A DNA stretch of 10,290 nucleotides from G020350405 sp964513655. GTDB taxonomy: Bacteria; Planctomycetota; Phycisphaerae; Sedimentisphaerales; Anaerobacaceae. Each line of letters begins with the position of its first letter. The first letter of the stretch is position 1. The position numbers and the translations under genes are program-made. This document shows, one piece after another, positions 7,043-10,290 of this stretch. The stretch is taken from assembly GCA_964513655.1 (NCBI GenBank), contig CAZENQ010000111.1, forward strand, positions 1-10,290, in the 5' to 3' direction. The notes under the pieces are model-generated. The model ran no database searches and was not told the origin of the DNA. It worked only from the letters and a program-made list of their open reading frames with translations.

Positions 7043-7054
7043 CTTGAATTCAAG
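7043..7054. repeat. Perfect 12-base palindrome in the divergent region
   Basis: CTTGAATTCAAG is a perfect palindrome. If one extra base in the right arm is allowed, the symmetry extends outward (AAGAGCTT on the left, AAGGTTCTT on the right around GAATTC). It lies four bases from the second direct-repeat copy and about 90 bases upstream of the plus-strand gene, so it could be an operator for either gene. Confidence 0.35.
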
Positions 7055-7142
7055 GTTCTTGGTCTTGCTGCTTTTGGTAACGCGGCGGCTCTGGTAGCTT
7101 GACAGTTCAATGGTATAGTTGCAAAAACTACACTTAGCCACT

Positions 7143-8597
7143 ATGATTGATATGTATATGAGCGGGACTTACGAAACAAAAAAATACGGGGCGGATAAGG
7201 TGGCGTTTCTGGGCCTTTTTATCCTTGCGCTGTTTATTGCCCGCTTTATAATCGCCTCAAGGTCCGCTATGGTACTCTCGGAGCCGATAAAATTGGACTA
7301 TGCTGGTCTGTCGGCCGTGGTGCCGGCTGGAAAAGGCTGGCGAAGTGAAAAGCAATGGAAGTATCAGGAAAATGCCTTCATTTTAAGCAGTGTCTTCGAA
7401 ACCGGCTCCGGGACCGCATTGGCTCTTTGTCGGTACTTGTTGCTGGTCACAGAGGCCTCTTCGGATGTTCTGTTTGAGCAAAAGGCCTCTGAAGTTGGCG
7501 GAGTGATTGCAAAGGCGGGTCAGACACGGATAAGCGAGCCAGGTTCCGCTTTTGCAAAAAGCTCACAAAGTGGTGCTCCAGTTGTGATTGATTGGGTACA
7601 GATAATAAAGCCACAAACACTGTCCGATATGTTTCTCGGCATTGCACAGTTGCCGAACAACCGCCGGCTGGATGTGGAAGTCTACCAGACCACCGGCGAT
7701 ATCGACTTGACCGAGCATGTTTTTGAACTCATGGCCGAGAGTTTAGAATTCGAAGACAACCCATTTTGGGTGGCTGGCAGTGAAATTGTTTCGGAGATTA
7801 AGAACAAAGGGCTCGATCACTTTTTGGTTTCCCACCATCCGGCAGGGCCGCAAAACACTGTTCCTTCAGACAAGCAAAGCCGAGAAAGTTTTTTCCTGAT
7901 TAAGGATGCAGGAGGACGCAGCATCGGATTTACCATGGAGGTGCTCACCGGAGCTGCCTTTTTGCAATATGACCTGAAGGCGGATTCTGTCGGCTTGACG
8001 CCAAGTGCTCAACTAAATATTCAGGGAGCAAGTCTTCACTATCTTCGAGGACGGTATGACCGCGAGCAGTCGAGCTTTTTTCAAAGTGATAACAGTTTCG
8101 ATGAGTTTGCCTGGAAAAGCCAGACCAGCAGCATAGACGGCATAAGTGGCACCGAGATTTTTTTGGGCAAAGACGGTATTATGACCGTTAAGGAGTTTGA
8201 CACTCAGGTCGAAGAAAAGAATTATCGAATTGGCCCCGCAGCGATACCGGATGTTTTAAGTGAACTCATTTTCGGCCCGTTGCTCGATAGCGGACACGAA
8301 AACATCTTCGTGGACATAATTCAACCTGAGGGGACAATCTTGCCCGTACTTGTTTCTACGGCTGAACCAAAAGACTTTGCTGCTGAGAAAGATGTTGCCT
8401 ATGTGTTCACAGTGGAGTTCCTGGACGGCCAAGGTTTTTCGGAATGGCTGTATCTTGACGGACAAAGGCTGATTTCAAAGAGACTGCTGAGGCGCGGAGG
8501 AATATATTTGGTCGAACGCAGCGGCGCAGAGAATATAGCAAGAGAATTTCCCGAGCGGGCTGACCATATTTTGAAGTTTCCATCTTACCAGTTGTAG
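7143..8597 (+). CDS. Unrecognised membrane-anchored protein
   Basis: I do not recognise this protein. From the ATG at 7143 it is 484 residues: a short polar N-terminus, one strong hydrophobic segment (about 20-38, AFLGLFILALFIARFIIA), then about 440 soluble residues. After the span comes IASR, and no cleavage or lipobox site is evident, so it is probably anchored with the rest outside the cytoplasm. The soluble part looks like two beta-rich modules. Residues about 48-206 begin KLDYAGLSAVVPAGKGW and end HVFELMAESLEFE, loosely resembling PsbP-like single-domain proteins. Residues about 248-460 include GGRSIGFTMEVL and YRIGPAAIPDVLSELIF, loosely resembling LolA/DUF3108-type folds. Both resemblances are impressions. 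No catalytic motif is seen. Other possible starts are TTG 7119, ATG 7152 and ATG 7158, and none has a Shine-Dalgarno. The gene is divergent from the PilZ gene. Confidence 0.75.
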   Translation: MIDMYMSGTYETKKYGADKVAFLGLFILALFIARFIIASRSAMVLSEPIKLDYAGLSAVVPAGKGWRSEKQWKYQENAFILSSVFETGSGTALALCRYLLLVTEASSDVLFEQKASEVGGVIAKAGQTRISEPGSAFAKSSQSGAPVVIDWVQIIKPQTLSDMFLGIAQLPNNRRLDVEVYQTTGDIDLTEHVFELMAESLEFEDNPFWVAGSEIVSEIKNKGLDHFLVSHHPAGPQNTVPSDKQSRESFFLIKDAGGRSIGFTMEVLTGAAFLQYDLKADSVGLTPSAQLNIQGASLHYLRGRYDREQSSFFQSDNSFDEFAWKSQTSSIDGISGTEIFLGKDGIMTVKEFDTQVEEKNYRIGPAAIPDVLSELIFGPLLDSGHENIFVDIIQPEGTILPVLVSTAEPKDFAAEKDVAYVFTVEFLDGQGFSEWLYLDGQRLISKRLLRRGGIYLVERSGAENIAREFPERADHILKFPSYQL

Positions 8598-8719
8598 GGA
8601 ACCTTCGAACGACCTTTATTGCATCGGATGGCCGAATAAGACAGAACCAATGAAAAACAACGGAGCATAAAGTCGCGAAAGTCTGAATGATTGCAAGAAT
8701 TTGAAAAAGGGTAGCCGTT

Positions 8720-9715
8720 ATGTCTGAACATTATGATTGCGTCATAGTTGGTGCCGGGCCGGGCGGTCTGGGGGCGGCACTTTATACCTCGCGCGACAGG
8801 TTTAAAACCTTGGTAGTTGAGAAATTCGTCCCCGGCGGACAAATCATCAACACGGACAGAATAGAGAACTATCCGGGTTTTGACCGGATAGGCGGACCGG
8901 ACCTGATAGAAAGAATGCAAAAACAGGCTGTGGCCTTCGGGGCGGAGATAAGAACCAGCAGCGAAGTTACAGCCCTGAAAAGGCTTCAGGAAGGCGATAT
9001 CGAGATCAGCTGCGATAAGGACAAGTACATCGCAAGGGCGGTCATTCTGGCACCTGGCAGCGACTATCGCAAACTGGGTGTCCCCGGCGAAGAAAAGTTC
9101 CGCAGTGCTGGTGCCGGCGTTAGCTATTGTGGGACATGTGATGCACCATTCTTTAAAGGCAGGCAGGTCGTCGCCGTCGGCGGTGGTAACACAGCTCTGG
9201 AGGAGACATTGCACCTGACCAAGTATGCCGAGAAAGTCACGCTCATACACCGCAGGGACGAGTTTCGAGCGACCAGGGTCCTGCAGGAAGAGCTTCTGGC
9301 CAGGGCCGATGAGCAAAATTCGAACTTGCTTGTGAAGTACAGCACAGTAGCAACCGCCATAGAGGGACAAGACAAAGTCCAATCGGTCAAACTCAAAAAC
9401 GTCAAGACCGGTGAAGAACAAGGCTGTCCCTGCGACGGCGTATTCATATTCATAGGCATGGTGCCGAACACCGGGTTTTTGAGAGGATTCGTGGAACTTA
9501 CCGAAAACGGGTTTATCAAGTGCGACTGTGCATATCTTCGTACAAACGTCCCCGGTGTATTCGTCGCCGGAGATTGCCGAGTCGGTGCGGCCATGCAGCT
9601 GGCAACGGCAGTTGGTGACGGTGTTAATGCTGCGATGATGCTGAAGCAGTATTTCAGAGACCCGAACTGGTGGAACGAAGCGGTAAGTGACGTACTCCAG
9701 CCGGGTGGATGGTAA
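8720..9715 (+). CDS. trxB: Thioredoxin reductase (NADPH, FAD)
   Basis: This 331-residue low-molecular-weight flavoprotein passes electrons from NADPH through FAD and a redox-active disulfide to thioredoxin in the cytoplasm. The FAD dinucleotide motif is GAGPGG (11-16). The redox centre is CGTC at Cys137/Cys140, followed by DAPFF. The NADPH-binding signature is GGGNTALEE (154-162) with HRRDEFRA (177-184). The C-terminal FAD contact is VAGDCR (282-287). Length and motif order are normal for TrxB. AAMQLATAVGDG has Met293 where the family usually has Arg (RQ) beside FAD. The tail ends in a Trp-rich FRDPNWWNEAVSDVLQPGGW. The ATG at 8720 follows an AAAAAGGG stretch with about eight bases of spacing. 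No thioredoxin gene is visible in the window. A related ferredoxin/flavodoxin-linked reductase cannot be fully excluded, but the HRRxxxRA motif favours NADPH. Confidence 0.93.
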   Translation: MSEHYDCVIVGAGPGGLGAALYTSRDRFKTLVVEKFVPGGQIINTDRIENYPGFDRIGGPDLIERMQKQAVAFGAEIRTSSEVTALKRLQEGDIEISCDKDKYIARAVILAPGSDYRKLGVPGEEKFRSAGAGVSYCGTCDAPFFKGRQVVAVGGGNTALEETLHLTKYAEKVTLIHRRDEFRATRVLQEELLARADEQNSNLLVKYSTVATAIEGQDKVQSVKLKNVKTGEEQGCPCDGVFIFIGMVPNTGFLRGFVELTENGFIKCDCAYLRTNVPGVFVAGDCRVGAAMQLATAVGDGVNAAMMLKQYFRDPNWWNEAVSDVLQPGGW

Positions 9716-9752
9716 GCTGTACCAAGCTGTTGCACATCTTAGGTGCTTTAAC

Positions 9753-10290
9753 ATGAGATATAAATTGGCAAGGCTGGCAATTTTTACGCTTATTCTTGCG
9801 TCAGGTGTGACGGCTTGTGCTGGAGGGCAGATGAAGCTGTGGTATCTCAAACCCGCCCGGGAATGGACCGAGGCGCTGCCGGTCGGCAATGGACGGCTGG
9901 GGACCATGGTCTTCGGAGGCGTGAAAACCGAGCGATTGCAGCTTAACGAAGATACAGTGTGGGCGGGACAGCCGATTGAGCGGGACCGCAAAGGAGCTTA
10001 TGAGCACTTGGCTGAGGCGAGGAGGTTAATTTTTGAAGGCAAGTATGCGCTGGGTCAGGAGATAATGCAGCGTGAGTTTATGAGCCCTCGCCTTATTCGC
10101 AGTTATCAAACGCTCGGTGATTTGACGCTGGAATTTGATGGTGGCAAGAGTGTAACCAACTACCGCCGGGAACTTGACCTTGACAGTGCGATTGCTTCCG
10201 TGACGTACAAGCAAAATGATGTGACTTTTGTTCGTGAGGTTTTTGCCAGCGCTGTAGACCAATGCATCGTTGTTCGCTTAGCGGCCGACA
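9753..10290 (+). CDS. GH95-type alpha-L-fucosidase, N-terminal part (3' end outside window)
   Basis: The frame from ATG 9753 is open for 179 codons to the window edge. Residues 1-22 look like an export signal (RYKLAR, a hydrophobic core, then VTAC with a lipobox-like Cys22), so a lipoprotein or secreted enzyme is likely. The mature part starts KLWYLKPAREWTEALPVGNG and continues RLGTMVFGGV and LQLNEDTVWAGQP. This is the characteristic N-terminal domain of GH95 enzymes, inverting hydrolases that remove alpha-L-fucose (some act on alpha-L-galactose) from glycans. The (alpha/alpha)6 catalytic domain lies beyond the window, so catalytic residues cannot be checked. ATG 9831 (Met27) has GGAGG just upstream and would give a form without signal; the clear signal sequence favours 9753. 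It starts 37 bases after trxB on the same strand, so cotranscription is possible. Confidence 0.9.
   Translation, partial: MRYKLARLAIFTLILASGVTACAGGQMKLWYLKPAREWTEALPVGNGRLGTMVFGGVKTERLQLNEDTVWAGQPIERDRKGAYEHLAEARRLIFEGKYALGQEIMQREFMSPRLIRSYQTLGDLTLEFDGGKSVTNYRRELDLDSAIASVTYKQNDVTFVREVFASAVDQCIVVRLAAD

Larger units (their letters stand above)
6785..7142. other. Divergent intergenic region between the PilZ gene and the unknown membrane protein gene
   Basis: These 358 bases separate two divergent genes. They hold a plausible minus-strand promoter (6964-6991), a direct repeat immediately upstream of it (6998-7009 and 7028-7039) and palindromes at 6928-6940 and 7043-7054. A minus-strand frame continuous with the PilZ gene is open throughout. 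No tRNA or other recognisable RNA gene is visible, and I found no convincing promoter for the plus-strand gene. Confidence 0.55.

Noticed and set aside
7099..7119. TTGACA at 7099-7104 and TATAGT at 7114-7119 as a promoter for the gene at 7143
   Set aside because: The spacing is only 9 bases, and no acceptable -10 lies 16-18 bases after the TTGACA.
7114..7136. Small inverted repeat TAGTT/AACTA around GCAAA near the start of the unknown gene
   Set aside because: A five-base AT-rich stem with no further support is expected by chance.
8598..8719. Search for a small gene, terminator or RNA in the 122-base gap before trxB
   Set aside because: Only frames of a few codons are present and no stable hairpin with a T run was seen.
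8585..9991. 468-codon open frame on the minus strand opposite trxB
   Set aside because: It is antisense to a clear thioredoxin reductase and to the GH95 start. Its translation has no recognisable domain and is rich in Cys/Arg/Ser typical of shadow frames.

Overview
The window looks like an ordinary chromosomal stretch of a Gram-negative-type, polysaccharide-degrading bacterium, with roughly balanced GC. The best guess is the Planctomycetota, Phycisphaerae-like. That guess rests on several weak cues: weak or absent Shine-Dalgarno sequences before several genes, an adjacent psd-pssA pair, GH3 and GH95 exo-glycosidases with export signals scattered among housekeeping genes, and a YcgR-like PilZ protein. 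No mobile element, CRISPR array, tRNA or rRNA is visible.

Layout. (1) Positions 1-1606, plus strand: the 3' part of ilvB and the complete ilvN, the large and small subunits of acetolactate synthase (branched-chain amino acid synthesis). A weak hairpin with a T-rich tail follows. (2) 1738-3993: a secreted GH3 beta-glucosidase-type enzyme in what looks like its own transcription unit. A good intrinsic terminator lies at 4130-4154. (3) 4194-5891: psd and pssA, the two enzymes that make phosphatidylethanolamine through phosphatidylserine. A possible 34-residue membrane peptide ORF sits in front of psd and overlaps both the terminator and the psd start. (4) 5942-6784, minus strand: a PilZ protein with both c-di-GMP-binding motifs, convergent with pssA across a short hairpin. 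(5) 6785-7142: a 358-base divergent intergenic region with a plausible promoter for the PilZ gene, a 12-base direct repeat at a 30-base period just upstream of that promoter, and two short palindromes. (6) 7143-8597, plus strand: an unrecognised protein with a single membrane anchor. (7) 8720-9715: a thioredoxin reductase. (8) 9753 to the window end: the N-terminal part of a GH95-type alpha-L-fucosidase with a lipoprotein-like signal, cut by the window edge.

How the genes relate. IlvB and IlvN form one enzyme; PssA makes phosphatidylserine and Psd decarboxylates it. The GH3 and GH95 enzymes fit exported degradation of plant or algal glycans. The most interesting part is the divergent PilZ/unknown-membrane-protein pair with its structured intergenic region, followed by the small ORF/terminator overlap before psd. 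I did not find convincing evidence of a wholly new system.
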